DNA from: JBDHTS01 sp044221445
GTDB lineage: Bacteria; Pseudomonadota; Alphaproteobacteria; Micavibrionales; Micavibrionaceae
Assembly (NCBI GenBank): GCA_044221445.1
Contig: JBGAPF010000005.1
Span: 1-64,000, forward strand
DNA: 64,000 nt
Direction of reading: 5' to 3'
In this document: positions 17,362 through 27,080 of the stretch, piece after piece
Position numbering within the stretch: position 1 is the stretch's first letter
Layout: the number at the start of each line of letters is the position of its first letter
The notes under the pieces: model-generated
Databases searched by the model: none
What the model was told of the DNA's origin: nothing
The model's input: only the letters and a program-made list of their open reading frames with translations
Position numbers and translations under genes: made by a program

Positions 17362-19590
17362 ATGTCTTTGAACAAGAAACATTTTTCGGTTTTTCTGGCC
17401 ACGATGCTGGCCTGCCCTTTTTTTCATTCGCCTGCCCTGGCGCAGGCGCTGAAAGTCATCGATGGCGCGCCTCCACGGCCTTTCCAGGCGCCCGCAAAAG
17501 GGGAAGAGCCTGTCGACCTGACCGCCGAAAACATGACTCATGACGAAACAGCGCAGACGATCACGGCGTCCGGCCACGTCAGCCTGAAACAGGCGGGCCG
17601 CGTGCTGAAGGCCGATCAGGTCGTTTACAACCTTTCCACCGATACCGCGACGGCGACGGGCCATGTTGTGCTGGGCGACCGCAACGGCGATCTGCATTTC
17701 GCGGACATGGTCAGCCTGACCAACCAGATGAAAGACGGCTTCGTGGAGAGCCTGCAATCCTACCTGATCCAGGGCGGAAGGTTCAGCGCCAAGGAAGGCA
17801 GACGCGAGAACGCCAAGGTCATTACGATGCGCGACGCGACCTACACTGCCTGCGACTGCGAAAAAGACCCGGACCGCAGCCCGGCCTGGCAGATCCGCGC
17901 CGGCAAGATCAGGTATGACGAGGATGCGCATAAGGTCACTTACAGAAACGCGACCTTCGACGTCATGGGCGTGCCGGTGCTGTGGACTCCTTATTTTTTC
18001 CATCCCGACGGGCAGGTCAAGCGCAAGAGCGGGTTCCTGACGCCCGTCCTCGGCTATGACAGCCAGCTGGGGGCTAACATTACCCAGCGTTATTACTGGA
18101 GCATGGCGGACGACCATGACGCGACCCTCGGCGTGATGGCCATGACGGACGAAAACCCGCTGGCGCTCGGTGAATACCGCCAGCGTTTCGACCAGGGTGA
18201 GATCAAGCTGAGCGGCAGTGCGACATCATCTTCCCGCACAGACCGCGTGGGCGATACCGATGTGCGGAAGAAAGACGAGGCGCGCGGCCATCTGTTCGGC
18301 ACCGGACGATGGGACATCAACGACAAATGGCGCTCCGGTTTCAAGGTGCAGGCTGCGTCGGACGACCAGTATCTGCGCCAGTACGATATCAGCAGCGAGG
18401 ACGTGCTGGAAAACGAACTTTACGTCGAGCGGTTTTCGGGGCGCAATTACGCTTCCGCCCGCGCCATGGCTTTCCAGGACGTCCGGGTCGACGAGGACCA
18501 GACCGACCAGCCCAACGTGCTGCCCGAAATCACCGCCAGTTTCAAAGGGGAGCCGAACGCGACCCTCGGCGGACGGTGGGACGCCGATGTCTCAGCCCTG
18601 GGCCTGACGCGTTTCGGAAACGAACAGGATGTGGGACGTCTGAGCGCGCGGGCGGGATGGCAGCGCAGAATTCTGACCGGGTTCGGCGTGGTGACGACGG
18701 CGGACGTCAGTGTGCGCGGCGACGTCTACCAGGTGGCGGACCGCGCAGTCACCGACACGGATCCAGGCCGCAGCGACGACAGCCATGCCGCGCGGCTAGT
18801 TCCGCAGCTGCATGTGGTGACATCCTATCCATTCGTAAAGCCAATGGAAAAAATGCAGGCGATCATCGAGCCGCTGGCTTCGGTCACCGCAAGCACCAAT
18901 ATCGACAATGACAGCGATGCCATTCCCAACGAAGACAGCCAGGATGTGCAGATCGACGCCAACAGCCTGTTCCAGCCTGACCGTTTTCCGGGATATGACC
19001 GGGTCGAGGACCGGACCCATGCTACCTACGGCATACGCAGCGGTCTATACGGGTATGAAGGCAGCTACGGCAGCATCTTCCTCGGGCAGAGCTACCGCTT
19101 CCATAATGACGATAACCCATTCCCGCGCGGATCCGGCCTGTCGCGGCAGGCTTCGGATTATGTCGGCGAAGTCGCGGGGATGTACAACAACCGTTTCGGC
19201 TTGAACTATCGTTTCCAGCTGTCCAGCGACACCCTATCTTCGCAGCGCCATGAACTGGAAGCGACCGCAAGCTGGAACAGGGTGGATTTGAGCAGCCGCT
19301 ATCTGTTCGCGAAGGCGCTCGAAGACACGGATATCGACGAAAACCGTCAGCAATTCGAGAATTCGGCGGCGTTCAGGCTTTCGAAGGAATGGAAGCTGCG
19401 CACAGGCGCGCTTTATGACCTCGGCGAAAGCCCTGGATTGCGGAAAGCGGTGCTCGGCGCGGATTATACCGGATGCTGCCTGACCATGTCGCTGACGGCC
19501 GTACGGAATCTTACCACCGATTCTTCAGGCGACGCGGGGACGGATATTACGTTCCGCCTTGGGCTTAAAGGCCTGGGAGACGAATTGTAA
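17362..19590 (+). CDS. lptD: LPS-assembly protein LptD
   Basis: This protein is 742 aa from ATG 17362 (MSLNKKHFSVFLATM, signal peptide ending ALAQ); the frame is open slightly further upstream. Residues ~50-165 form the LptA-like periplasmic domain (EPVDLTAENMTHDETAQTI, GHVSLKQAGRVLKADQVVYN). From ~200 onward is the LptD barrel, with VMGVPVLWTPYFFHPDG and RKSGFLTPVLGYDSQLG. It inserts lipopolysaccharide into the outer leaflet of the outer membrane. Cys164 and Cys166 precede the barrel and a consecutive pair, Cys705-Cys706, lies near the C-terminus. This recalls the disulfide-forming Cys pattern of E. coli LptD. The usual neighbours surA/pdxA are not present here. Confidence 0.93.
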   Translation: MSLNKKHFSVFLATMLACPFFHSPALAQALKVIDGAPPRPFQAPAKGEEPVDLTAENMTHDETAQTITASGHVSLKQAGRVLKADQVVYNLSTDTATATGHVVLGDRNGDLHFADMVSLTNQMKDGFVESLQSYLIQGGRFSAKEGRRENAKVITMRDATYTACDCEKDPDRSPAWQIRAGKIRYDEDAHKVTYRNATFDVMGVPVLWTPYFFHPDGQVKRKSGFLTPVLGYDSQLGANITQRYYWSMADDHDATLGVMAMTDENPLALGEYRQRFDQGEIKLSGSATSSSRTDRVGDTDVRKKDEARGHLFGTGRWDINDKWRSGFKVQAASDDQYLRQYDISSEDVLENELYVERFSGRNYASARAMAFQDVRVDEDQTDQPNVLPEITASFKGEPNATLGGRWDADVSALGLTRFGNEQDVGRLSARAGWQRRILTGFGVVTTADVSVRGDVYQVADRAVTDTDPGRSDDSHAARLVPQLHVVTSYPFVKPMEKMQAIIEPLASVTASTNIDNDSDAIPNEDSQDVQIDANSLFQPDRFPGYDRVEDRTHATYGIRSGLYGYEGSYGSIFLGQSYRFHNDDNPFPRGSGLSRQASDYVGEVAGMYNNRFGLNYRFQLSSDTLSSQRHELEATASWNRVDLSSRYLFAKALEDTDIDENRQQFENSAAFRLSKEWKLRTGALYDLGESPGLRKAVLGADYTGCCLTMSLTAVRNLTTDSSGDAGTDITFRLGLKGLGDEL

Positions 19591-19593
19591 AAG

Positions 19594-20697
19594 CTATCTG
19601 GGCTTAAGTTTTATTATTTTTTTGCCTGTCTTGCCGGCAAGGGTGACAGTCCGTTCAAAAGGCGGCGCTTTGCCCGCCAGCGTGAGAGTCAGCGCGTCGG
19701 ACTTAAAATTGCGTGCCCCCTTGCGGATGGTTTCGAGATCGACCGGACTCAGGTCAATATTTTTGAGCAGGACCGACCCTGGCCAAGCAGCCGTTGATCC
19801 TGCCCCGGCACTGCCAGTGAAGAGAGTCAGATCGTTGAGCGTTTGCCCCTTTACCGCCAGGCCAAGATCCGATGGATCCTTGCCATGGCGCTTGATGCCC
19901 GCAGTGACGGTTATGGACGGCCATCGTGTCGAATGACCCTGAAGCAAAAGATGAAGGGCATCGGGCGCGCCATTCAGGGTCATCGTGTTTTCACGCAGTG
20001 AAAGCGTTCCAAGCGTCAGCAATCCGGCAGCCAGCCTTCCTTTGATAACAGGCTGTACGGCACCCGACTCAATCGTCATGTCGCCGCTGGAGCGGGCCAT
20101 TTCAAAACTGTCCGTACGAAGACGCAGGTTTCCCACCTCTACCTTTGTCTTCCACGACTCGTCGCTATTCCAGTCGGTCGTCCATCGGGTATCGAAGGTC
20201 AGCTGGTTCTGGTCGCCATACAGGACGGCGTCGATATGGCGGCCTGTTTTGTTGGCCGTCATCTGACCCTTGGCCTCAATCCGTATTGCGCCGGCGGGGG
20301 TCATGACGTCGAGGCGCGCGCTGTCGAGAATGAGAGTCTTCAGATGGTTTGGAAAACGGGGGCGGCGCATGTCCCAGCCGTCTATGGAAAGCGTACCATC
20401 ATTACCCAATTCGCCGGTCAGCGCGAAATCCTTGATGACAGCCGCATAGGGCTGGAACAGCGTGACCGGGATGCGCAGGCTGCCGATTGTGCTGAAACTG
20501 TCCTTATCGAGGGCGATGCCTGTAAATTCGGCGCCGTCAAAACCGATCCGCACCTTTTCGATCGACACGATGTGGAAACCATAGGATCCCATCATCTTTT
20601 CCATCTGCATCGTCGACCATCCGGGCAAGGCCAGCCATATGGCGATGCCCAGAACCGCAAGTCCGCCGATCAGAAGCGGTTTGGCATGTTTTTTCAT
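19594..20697 (-). CDS. Membrane-anchored periplasmic protein, unknown
   Basis: This 367-aa protein has one N-terminal membrane helix (residues ~7-26). The rest is beta-rich with repeated short hydrophobic strands, such as VEVGNLRLRTDSFEM and GRLAAGLLTLGTLSLR. The layout recalls AsmA/YdbH-type envelope proteins, but I see no diagnostic motif. It starts six bases after the parE stop on the same strand, so it is probably co-transcribed with parE. Its stop is three bases from the convergent lptD stop. Confidence 0.65.
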   Translation of the reverse strand: MKKHAKPLLIGGLAVLGIAIWLALPGWSTMQMEKMMGSYGFHIVSIEKVRIGFDGAEFTGIALDKDSFSTIGSLRIPVTLFQPYAAVIKDFALTGELGNDGTLSIDGWDMRRPRFPNHLKTLILDSARLDVMTPAGAIRIEAKGQMTANKTGRHIDAVLYGDQNQLTFDTRWTTDWNSDESWKTKVEVGNLRLRTDSFEMARSSGDMTIESGAVQPVIKGRLAAGLLTLGTLSLRENTMTLNGAPDALHLLLQGHSTRWPSITVTAGIKRHGKDPSDLGLAVKGQTLNDLTLFTGSAGAGSTAAWPGSVLLKNIDLSPVDLETIRKGARNFKSDALTLTLAGKAPPFERTVTLAGKTGKKIIKLKPR

Positions 20698-20703
20698 CGC
20701 GGC

Positions 20704-22731
20704 TCAGACGTCCAGATCCTGGACGAATTCGGCATTTTCCTGGATAAACTGAAAGCGGGCGTCGGCATTCTTACCCATCAGGCGCTCCACCAGATCGTCC
20801 ACCGCGCCGGGCGCAGCGTTTTCGGCAGGCTGCCCTTCCAGAGCCATTTCGGCGGTCAGGCCCAGGGCCGCCATCGCGTCGGGCAGCATGACCCGCAGCA
20901 GGATCCGCGTATCGGGGTTCATCGTCGTCTCTTTCAGCTGTTTCGCAGGCATTTCGCCAAGGCCCTTGAACCGGCTCACTTCGACTTTCTTGTTTTTGAA
21001 AGTCGTCTGCATCAACTCGTCTTTGTGCTGATCGTCACGGGCGTAGGAAGACAGGGCGCCTGAAGTGATGCGGTAAAGCGGGGGCTGCGCGAGATAGAGC
21101 CTGCCCGTCTCTATGGCGGGGCGCATCTGTGTATAAAAGAACGTGATGAGAAGGGCGGCGATGTGCGCGCCGTCGACATCGGCGTCGGTCATGATAATAA
21201 TTTTTTCGTAGCGCAGATTGTCAAGATTGAAGTCTTTGCCTGAGCCCGCGCCCATTGCCAGGATCAAATCCTGGATTTCCTGGTTGGCGCGGATCTTGTC
21301 GGCGGTCGCGCTGACCACGTTAAGGATTTTACCGCGCAGGGGAAGGATGGCCTGGGTCTCGCGGCTCCGTGCCTGTTTGGCGGAACCGCCTGCCGAATCG
21401 CCCTCGACGATAAACAGTTCGGTGCCTTCGGCATCGGTCCGGCTACAGTCAGCCAGTTTGCCTGGGAGCCGGAGTTTGCGAGTGGCACTTTTACGGGCAA
21501 GGGCCTTATCGTCTTTGCGGCGCAGGCGCTCCTCAGCCTTGTCGACAATGGCCTCCAGCAAAGCTTTGCCTGACGCGGTATCACTCGACAGCCAGTGGTC
21601 GAAGCGGTCTTTCAGGGCGGTTTCAACCCAGCGCGCGGCCTCGGCTGTTGCAAGCTTTTCCTTGGTCTGTCCCTGAAACTGCGGTTCACGGATAAAGACG
21701 GACAACAGAATGGCCGCACCGCCGACAATATCGTCGGCGGTGATCTGAGCCGCCTTTTTATTGCTGACCATTTCCCCGTATGAACGGAGCGAGCGGGCGA
21801 GCGCAGTCCGCATGCCTTGTTCGTGTGTGCCGCCCTGGGGCGTTGGAATGGTATTACAATAAGAATGGATAAAGCCTTCGCCATCTTCGGGCCAAGCGAT
21901 CGCGAACTCGACACGGCCCGCCTTGTCCGGCAGGTTTGTCTCGCCATGGAAAGCCGTCGGCGTAATGGTTTCCTGTCCGTGCAGCGAGGCATTGAGAAAA
22001 TCAAGCAGCCCATTCGGGAACTTCAGGACATCCTTTTCAGGAACCTTCGCTTCGGCAGAAAGAAGGGAAGGATCGCATGCCCAGTGGATTTCGACGCCAC
22101 GGAACAGATAGGCCTTTGACCGGGCCATCTGATACAGCCAGGAAGGCTTGAATCTGGCCTTTGACCCGAAAATGTCGGGGTCGGGATGGAAGCAGACGGT
22201 CGTGCCGCGGCGGTTGTTGACCGTACCCATTTTTTCGAGTTTGGACTGCGGCAGGCCGCGCGAATAACTCTGGCGATACAGTTTTTTATCGCGCGCCACC
22301 TCGACCCACATCCAGTCGGACAGGGCGTTGACCACGGAACTGCCAACGCCATGCAGACCACCGGATGTCTGATAGGCGCTGCCGCCAAACTTGCCGCCGG
22401 AATGGAGCGTGGTAAAAATGACTTCAAGCGCAGACTTGCCGGGATATTTCGGATGATTATCGACAGGAATGCCCCGACCGTTATCGGTGACGGTCACCGA
22501 ACCGTCTGCATTCAGGATCATCTCGATTTTGCTGGCGTGACCCGCCACAGCTTCATCCATGGAGTTATCGAGGATCTCGCCGGCCAAATGGTGCAAAGCG
22601 CGTTCATCGGTGCCGCCGATATACATTCCGGGACGCTTGCGGACGGGTTCCAGACCCTCCAAAACCTCAATGTCCGCAGCACCGTAGCTCGCGGAATCAC
22701 TCTTTTTCTGTGTATTGAAGAGATCGGTCAT
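20704..22731 (-). CDS. parE: DNA topoisomerase IV subunit B
   Basis: This 675-aa protein starts at MTDLFNTQKK (ATG 22731). It has the GHKL ATPase motifs (EILDNSMDEAV, DNGRGIPVDNHP, GGLHGVGSSVVNALS) and the TOPRIM motifs (ELFIVEGDSAGGSAKQARSR, PLRGKILNV, IMTDADVDGAHI). Together with ParC it decatenates daughter chromosomes and relaxes supercoils. The length (about 675 rather than about 800 aa) and the KQARSRETQAILPLRGKILN type of sequence favour ParE over GyrB. It is divergent from the thioesterase gene. Confidence 0.92.
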   Translation of the reverse strand: MTDLFNTQKKSDSASYGAADIEVLEGLEPVRKRPGMYIGGTDERALHHLAGEILDNSMDEAVAGHASKIEMILNADGSVTVTDNGRGIPVDNHPKYPGKSALEVIFTTLHSGGKFGGSAYQTSGGLHGVGSSVVNALSDWMWVEVARDKKLYRQSYSRGLPQSKLEKMGTVNNRRGTTVCFHPDPDIFGSKARFKPSWLYQMARSKAYLFRGVEIHWACDPSLLSAEAKVPEKDVLKFPNGLLDFLNASLHGQETITPTAFHGETNLPDKAGRVEFAIAWPEDGEGFIHSYCNTIPTPQGGTHEQGMRTALARSLRSYGEMVSNKKAAQITADDIVGGAAILLSVFIREPQFQGQTKEKLATAEAARWVETALKDRFDHWLSSDTASGKALLEAIVDKAEERLRRKDDKALARKSATRKLRLPGKLADCSRTDAEGTELFIVEGDSAGGSAKQARSRETQAILPLRGKILNVVSATADKIRANQEIQDLILAMGAGSGKDFNLDNLRYEKIIIMTDADVDGAHIAALLITFFYTQMRPAIETGRLYLAQPPLYRITSGALSSYARDDQHKDELMQTTFKNKKVEVSRFKGLGEMPAKQLKETTMNPDTRILLRVMLPDAMAALGLTAEMALEGQPAENAAPGAVDDLVERLMGKNADARFQFIQENAEFVQDLDV

Positions 22732-22789
22732 ACTTACGCCAGAATTTTTTATCATTATAAAGAGATGCGGGGGCTGTAAACCCTTCTGC

Positions 22790-22810
22790 CTTAAGGTTAT
22801 GATCCTTAAG
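22790..22810. promoter_or_regulatory. Inverted repeat between parE and the thioesterase gene
   Basis: CTTAAGG (22790-22796) and CCTTAAG (22804-22810) are separated by seven bases, in the divergent spacer about 60 bases from each start. This is operator-like in size and position, but no regulator is known for it. Confidence 0.3.
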
Positions 22811-22862
22811 ACCGCTTGGCCGCGAGAGGTTTATTGATTGCACTCCGGGACGTTAAAAGTCA

Positions 22863-23276
22863 ATGCCAGACAGTACTAGAAGCCACCAAGGCCTGCCCGA
22901 CGCCCTGCGAGGACGGATGCCCACTTTATCGGTCATCGCCATGCCGGCGGATACGAACGCGCACGGCAATATTTTCGGCGGATGGCTGATGGCCCATATG
23001 GACCTGGCCGCCGCGCAGCAGGCCATGGAGGCGACGGGGCAGGATATCGTGACCCGCGCGGCCACCATTTCGTTCGACCGGCCCGTCAATGTGGGCGACA
23101 AAGCCTGGTTTTATACCGATGTCGTGCGAACAGGAAATACCTCGATCACTATCAAAACCGAAGCCTGGGCGCTGCGCCGCACGATTCATGTGTTTGAAAA
23201 GGTGGGTGAAGGCGAATTCGTGTTCGTCGCCATCGACAAGAACAAAAACAAGGTCTCCATCGTTTCAAGGGCATGA
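22863..23276 (+). CDS. Hotdog-fold acyl-CoA thioesterase (YciA-like)
   Basis: This 137-aa protein carries the 4HBT hotdog signature NAHGNIFGGWLMAHMDLAAA, followed by a strand-rich second half (TISFDRPVNVGDKAWFYTDV). YciA-like enzymes hydrolyse acyl-CoAs to free acids and CoA in the cytoplasm. Size and motif fit; the acyl specificity is unknown. Its TGA overlaps the first possible ATG of the next gene, so the two are probably translated from one message. Confidence 0.88.
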   Translation: MPDSTRSHQGLPDALRGRMPTLSVIAMPADTNAHGNIFGGWLMAHMDLAAAQQAMEATGQDIVTRAATISFDRPVNVGDKAWFYTDVVRTGNTSITIKTEAWALRRTIHVFEKVGEGEFVFVAIDKNKNKVSIVSRA

Positions 23277-23284
23277 GGTGCCGA

Positions 23285-24436
23285 ATGTTTAAAATGATTC
23301 ATATAATGCTCTGGGTTTTTGCCGGGCTCACCTGCACATTTTTCGCTCACGGGTCATGGGCGCAGGCGGCGACGGCCGCGACCGAAAAAGCTCTTCCTCA
23401 TTATTTAGACAAGGATAATACGAAAGAATTCGATGCCGTTACAGAAACTATCGAAGAAAAGCCGAAAGGAGATAAATTTCTGGCCTTTCAGGTCAAGCTA
23501 CCCAAAAATTGGAAACGTATAGGAGAACGCATCGACGATCAGGATACGGAAGTATCGGACGATGTAAAGCTCAGCCGCAGAATCATGGGCAGGATCGTAA
23601 AATACTATGGTGCCGGAGTATTTTCAGCCCCTAGTCATTTTGATATTCAGGCTGTTGAATTGGATCAGCAGATTACGGCCAAGAATTGGTTCAGAGGATA
23701 TATTCTCTCCAATAGCTATACGCTGCAGGGAATAAACGTTATCAGCGACGACCATGTTGAAGGCATGTATGTCCTTGTCGAAGATGCCATCCCTTATGTT
23801 GTACGCACGGCAGCTATTATAAACGGCCCGCGCATGGTCTTGGCATCCTATTTTGTACCTGAATCGGTATGGGAAAAGGAGAGAGCACTGCAAGAATATG
23901 TTTTAAACTCCTTTAAATTTTCTTCTCCTGAAAAGGTACAGCTGGAAGCAAACCGTACCTATAGCTTTCTGGATCTTCTGCGGTTTGATTATCCCGCTAG
24001 CTGGCGGCTGCTGGCGCCTGAAATAAGTTCGATTCAAGGCATGGACGCCAAGCTGGTCAATTCAAAAGATAACAAGACGCTTAATGGAGAAATAGGGATA
24101 AGGATTGTTTCTACCGAGCTGGAAACATCCTTGCCACAGGAACTGAACACACTTAAGGAGAACATCATGCTGATGGGTCTTGAGGTGGGTGATTTGATTG
24201 AAACTCCGACGGATTATAAATTCCAGCCGCAGGTTACATTCGCGCGGGTCGAAGTCTACAATGCAAAAGCGAAGACAAACACTTTGCAGGATCATGAGTA
24301 CTGGCTTGCAGTCATGGCTGAGGATCGATACTACTATCTTGTCAGTATGATTACGCCTTCACGCGAAGATGATTTTTATAACTGGGCATCCAACACCGAA
24401 GCATTCCAGGCAATAATACAATCTCTCAGGCTTTGA
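23285..24436 (+). CDS. Exported protein of unknown function
   Basis: This protein is about 383 aa from ATG 23285, which has GAGGTG five bases upstream; an ATG at 23273 overlaps the previous stop and is an alternative. Residues ~1-26 form a signal peptide ending WAQA. The mature part is mixed alpha/beta, with no repeats or membrane helices. I do not recognise the family. It includes FQVKLPKNWKRIGER and later FDYPASWRLLAPE, two similar P-x-x-W-x-x-x modules that suggest an internal duplication. Base composition is lower in G+C than its neighbours (many AT-ending codons), which may indicate relaxed or foreign origin. Confidence 0.7.
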   Translation: MFKMIHIMLWVFAGLTCTFFAHGSWAQAATAATEKALPHYLDKDNTKEFDAVTETIEEKPKGDKFLAFQVKLPKNWKRIGERIDDQDTEVSDDVKLSRRIMGRIVKYYGAGVFSAPSHFDIQAVELDQQITAKNWFRGYILSNSYTLQGINVISDDHVEGMYVLVEDAIPYVVRTAAIINGPRMVLASYFVPESVWEKERALQEYVLNSFKFSSPEKVQLEANRTYSFLDLLRFDYPASWRLLAPEISSIQGMDAKLVNSKDNKTLNGEIGIRIVSTELETSLPQELNTLKENIMLMGLEVGDLIETPTDYKFQPQVTFARVEVYNAKAKTNTLQDHEYWLAVMAEDRYYYLVSMITPSREDDFYNWASNTEAFQAIIQSLRL

Positions 24437-24446
24437 TGGACATATA

Positions 24447-24484
24447 AAAGATCCTCTCCAGCTTAAAGCTAGAGAGGATTTTAT
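24447..24484. terminator. Bidirectional terminator between convergent genes
   Basis: ATCCTCTC (24451-24458) pairs with GAGAGGAT (24472-24479), with an inner AGCT-TAA-AGCT stem. A-rich sequence lies on the left (ATAAAAG) and TTTTATATTA on the right. It sits between the convergent exported-protein gene and glnA and should serve both strands. Confidence 0.8.
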
Positions 24485-24485
24485 A

Positions 24486-25919
24486 TTATGACGAATAATA
24501 CATATCGAATTCGATCGGATGCGGCATGGTTTCGTATTTCTCGATCTCTTCCATTTTCAGATCGAAATAGCCTTCGATCATATCGGTAGAGAAGACGTCG
24601 CCTTTCAGCAGAAATTCGTGATCGCGATGCAAGGACTCGACGGCCTCGCGCAGCGAGCCGCAGACGGTTGGGACTTTTTCCAGTTCTTCCGGCGGTAATT
24701 CGTACAGATTCTTATCCATCGCATCGCCGGGATCGACTTTGTTCTGGATACCGTCAAGGCCGGCCATCAGCATGGCGCTGTAGGCCAGGTAAGGGTTGGC
24801 CAGAGGATCCGGGAACCGGACTTCAACGCGTTTCGCCTTGGGCGACGACGTGAACGGAATCCGGCAGGATGCGGAACGGTTGCGGGAAGAATAGGCCAGA
24901 AGGACAGGCGCTTCATAGCCCGGCACCAGGCGCTTATAGCTGTTGGTCGTCGGATTCGTAAAGGCGTTCAGCGCCCGGGCATGCTTGATGATGCCGCCGA
25001 TATACCACAGGCATTCCTGGGACAGGCCGGCATATTTATCGCCCGCGAACAGCGGTTTGCCGCCGCGCCACAGGGACTGGTGGACGTGCATGCCCGAACC
25101 GTTGTCGCCATAGACGGGTTTCGGCATGAAGGTCGCCGTCTTTCCATAGGCATGGGCGACATTCATGACAACATATTTGTAGAGCTGCATATTGTCTGCG
25201 CAGTTAACGAGTGTGGAATATTTAATCCCCAACTCGTGCTGACTGGCGGCGACTTCGTGGTGATGTTTTTCCACAGGCACGCCCATGGCGCGCATGACAG
25301 TCAGCATTTCGGCGCGCAGATCGAAGCCGCTGTCTACCGGTGTTTCCGGGAAATAGCCGCCCTTGACGCGCGGACGATGGCCGAGGTTGCCGTTTTCATA
25401 GGCCTTGCCGCTGTTATACGGGCCTTCCTCGCTGTCGATTTCGACGCCGACATGGTTCATGCTGATATTGATCTTGATATCGTCGAATATGAAGAATTCG
25501 GCTTCCGGTCCGAAAAAGGCAGTATCGGCGATGCCGGTCGTCTGCAGATAGGCTTCCGCCGCCTTGGAGATCGACCGGGGGTCGCGGTTATAAGCTTTAT
25601 TGGTCGTCGGGTCGACGATATCGCAGAACACTTCCAGCGTTGGCTGGGCCGCGAAGGGGTCCATGGCGATGCGCGAAGCATCCGGCAGCAGCTGCATGTC
25701 CGATTCATTAATGGCTTTCCAGCCGGCAATAGACGAGGCGTCGAACATCAGGCCATCTTTCAATGTATCTTCGTCCAGCATGTCCATATGAAAAGAAACG
25801 TGATGACGCTTGCCGCGAGGGTCTGTGAATTTGCAGTTGATATAGTCGGCTTCGTTCTCATTGCAGATTTTGAGAATGTCGGCGTAATTTTTGGCTTTCA
25901 GCAGATTTTGTTCGGACAT
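24486..25919 (-). CDS. glnA: Glutamine synthetase, type I
   Basis: This 477-aa enzyme makes glutamine from glutamate, ammonia and ATP. Start ATG 25919 (MSEQNLLKAKNYADIL) has GGAAGG eight bases upstream. Visible motifs are DGLMFDASSIAGW, FGPEAEFF, NGSGMHVHQSLW, the ATP-binding region KRLVPGYEAPVLLAYSSRNR and RVEVRFPDP. Tyr406 in NLYELPP is the expected GlnE adenylylation site, so activity is probably controlled by PII/GlnE signalling. In many alphaproteobacteria glnB directly precedes glnA; here no glnB is present and a tRNA gene lies upstream. Confidence 0.96.
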   Translation of the reverse strand: MSEQNLLKAKNYADILKICNENEADYINCKFTDPRGKRHHVSFHMDMLDEDTLKDGLMFDASSIAGWKAINESDMQLLPDASRIAMDPFAAQPTLEVFCDIVDPTTNKAYNRDPRSISKAAEAYLQTTGIADTAFFGPEAEFFIFDDIKINISMNHVGVEIDSEEGPYNSGKAYENGNLGHRPRVKGGYFPETPVDSGFDLRAEMLTVMRAMGVPVEKHHHEVAASQHELGIKYSTLVNCADNMQLYKYVVMNVAHAYGKTATFMPKPVYGDNGSGMHVHQSLWRGGKPLFAGDKYAGLSQECLWYIGGIIKHARALNAFTNPTTNSYKRLVPGYEAPVLLAYSSRNRSASCRIPFTSSPKAKRVEVRFPDPLANPYLAYSAMLMAGLDGIQNKVDPGDAMDKNLYELPPEELEKVPTVCGSLREAVESLHRDHEFLLKGDVFSTDMIEGYFDLKMEEIEKYETMPHPIEFDMYYSS

Positions 25920-26096
25920 GTGGACCTTCCGGGTTATTGCAGCGCACCTATGTATAAGATGCATGGCTGTTATGAAGTGCGGTCGGACGTTAACATCGTT
26001 TTGAAAGGCGGTAAATATAGTCTGGAAATATTTTTACCTGGTCTTTGTAAAACCTTGACCGGCGCCGCGACACAGGTTTAAAAGTGAGACCTCTGT

Positions 26097-26173
26097 GGCG
26101 ACCGTAGCTCAGCTGGTAGAGCACTCGGTTGTGGTCCGAGTTGTCGCGGGTTCAAGCCCCGTCGGTCGCCCCA
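26097..26173 (+). tRNA. tRNA-His (GTG)
   Basis: A full cloverleaf. The 5' G-1 is encoded and pairs with C73, an eight-base acceptor diagnostic of tRNA-His. The anticodon stem CTCGG/CCGAG holds loop TTGTGGT. The T-arm is GGGTTCAAGCC-like, and CCA is encoded. Confidence 0.95.
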
Positions 26174-26213
26174 TTCATTCCTTGCTTCATGAAAGGCTTC
26201 TGTGTCGTCTCTC

Positions 26214-27035
26214 ATGGAAAATTCACCTGATCTCTGGCGCTCCAGTCTTCCCTGGCCTCCTGACCTGAACGCCCATAAATATGAGCGCGGGCATGTTTTT
26301 ATGGCGGGCGGCGCTATCATGACAGGGGCTATAAGGCTAGCTGCAAGAGCTTCGCTACGCATGGGTGCTGGATTATGCACCGTAGCGGCTCCTGCCGAGA
26401 CTATGGCTATTTACCAATCGGAAGCTCCTCACGTTTTATTTAAATCAATCAATAGCTTGATGAAATTTTCTGAGTTTATAAACGGATCGTATCGAAAATC
26501 ATGCGTCATTGGCCCGGGAATGGGGCAAAATGACCCTGAAATGCTGTGTCAGTCAATTTTAGCAGTTCTTGCTTTAAAAATACCGACTGTCATTGATGCG
26601 GATGGCATCAGTGTTTTCAAAGAAGTGCCGGAACGCTTAAGCCATGCCATTCATTGCGATGCGATTCTAACTCCGCATGAAGGGGAATTTGCAAGAATCT
26701 TTCCGGATATTACTGGCAATCGCCTTGAACGTGCAGTGACGGCGGCACGCCTATGCGATTGCACGATATTGCTGAAAGGGCCTGAAACCATTATCGCGCA
26801 GGCAGACGGCAAGATTGTCGTAAACCGTCATTCAACGCCTTGGCTGGCGACCGCGGGGACCGGGGACGTTCTTTCGGGCATGATCGCCGGGCTGATGGCG
26901 CAGGGCATGGCGCCTTTTGACTCCGCATGCGCGGCAGCATGGATGCACGGCGAGGCGGGATTGTTGTGCGGGCCGGGGCTGGTAGCACCCGACCTGATCG
27001 AGGCGCTTCCACGCGTCATGCGCAATTTCGCTTGA
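26214..27035 (+). CDS. nnrD: ADP-dependent NAD(P)H-hydrate dehydratase
   Basis: This protein is about 273 aa from ATG 26214; GTG 26202 is an in-frame alternative and neither has a clear ribosome binding site. It is a ribokinase-like fold enzyme that repairs hydrated NAD(P)H. Visible motifs are KYERGHVFMAGG, GAIRLAARASLRMGAGL, IGPGMG, DADGIS, LTPHEGEFARIF, LLKGPETIIA and the catalytic loop TPWLATAGTGDVLSGMIAGL. It corresponds to the C-terminal half of the fused YjeF/NnrE-NnrD proteins; the epimerase half is not adjacent. Confidence 0.9.
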   Translation: MENSPDLWRSSLPWPPDLNAHKYERGHVFMAGGAIMTGAIRLAARASLRMGAGLCTVAAPAETMAIYQSEAPHVLFKSINSLMKFSEFINGSYRKSCVIGPGMGQNDPEMLCQSILAVLALKIPTVIDADGISVFKEVPERLSHAIHCDAILTPHEGEFARIFPDITGNRLERAVTAARLCDCTILLKGPETIIAQADGKIVVNRHSTPWLATAGTGDVLSGMIAGLMAQGMAPFDSACAAAWMHGEAGLLCGPGLVAPDLIEALPRVMRNFA

Positions 27036-27080
27036 ACTCCATACATTTTTCTGGTTCTTCATACGGGTGCAAAATCCGGC

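Noticed and set aside
20704..22731. GyrB instead of ParE
   Set aside because: The length of 675 aa, the absence of a gyrase-type extension and the motif context around PLRGKILNV favour ParE. A phylogeny would settle it.
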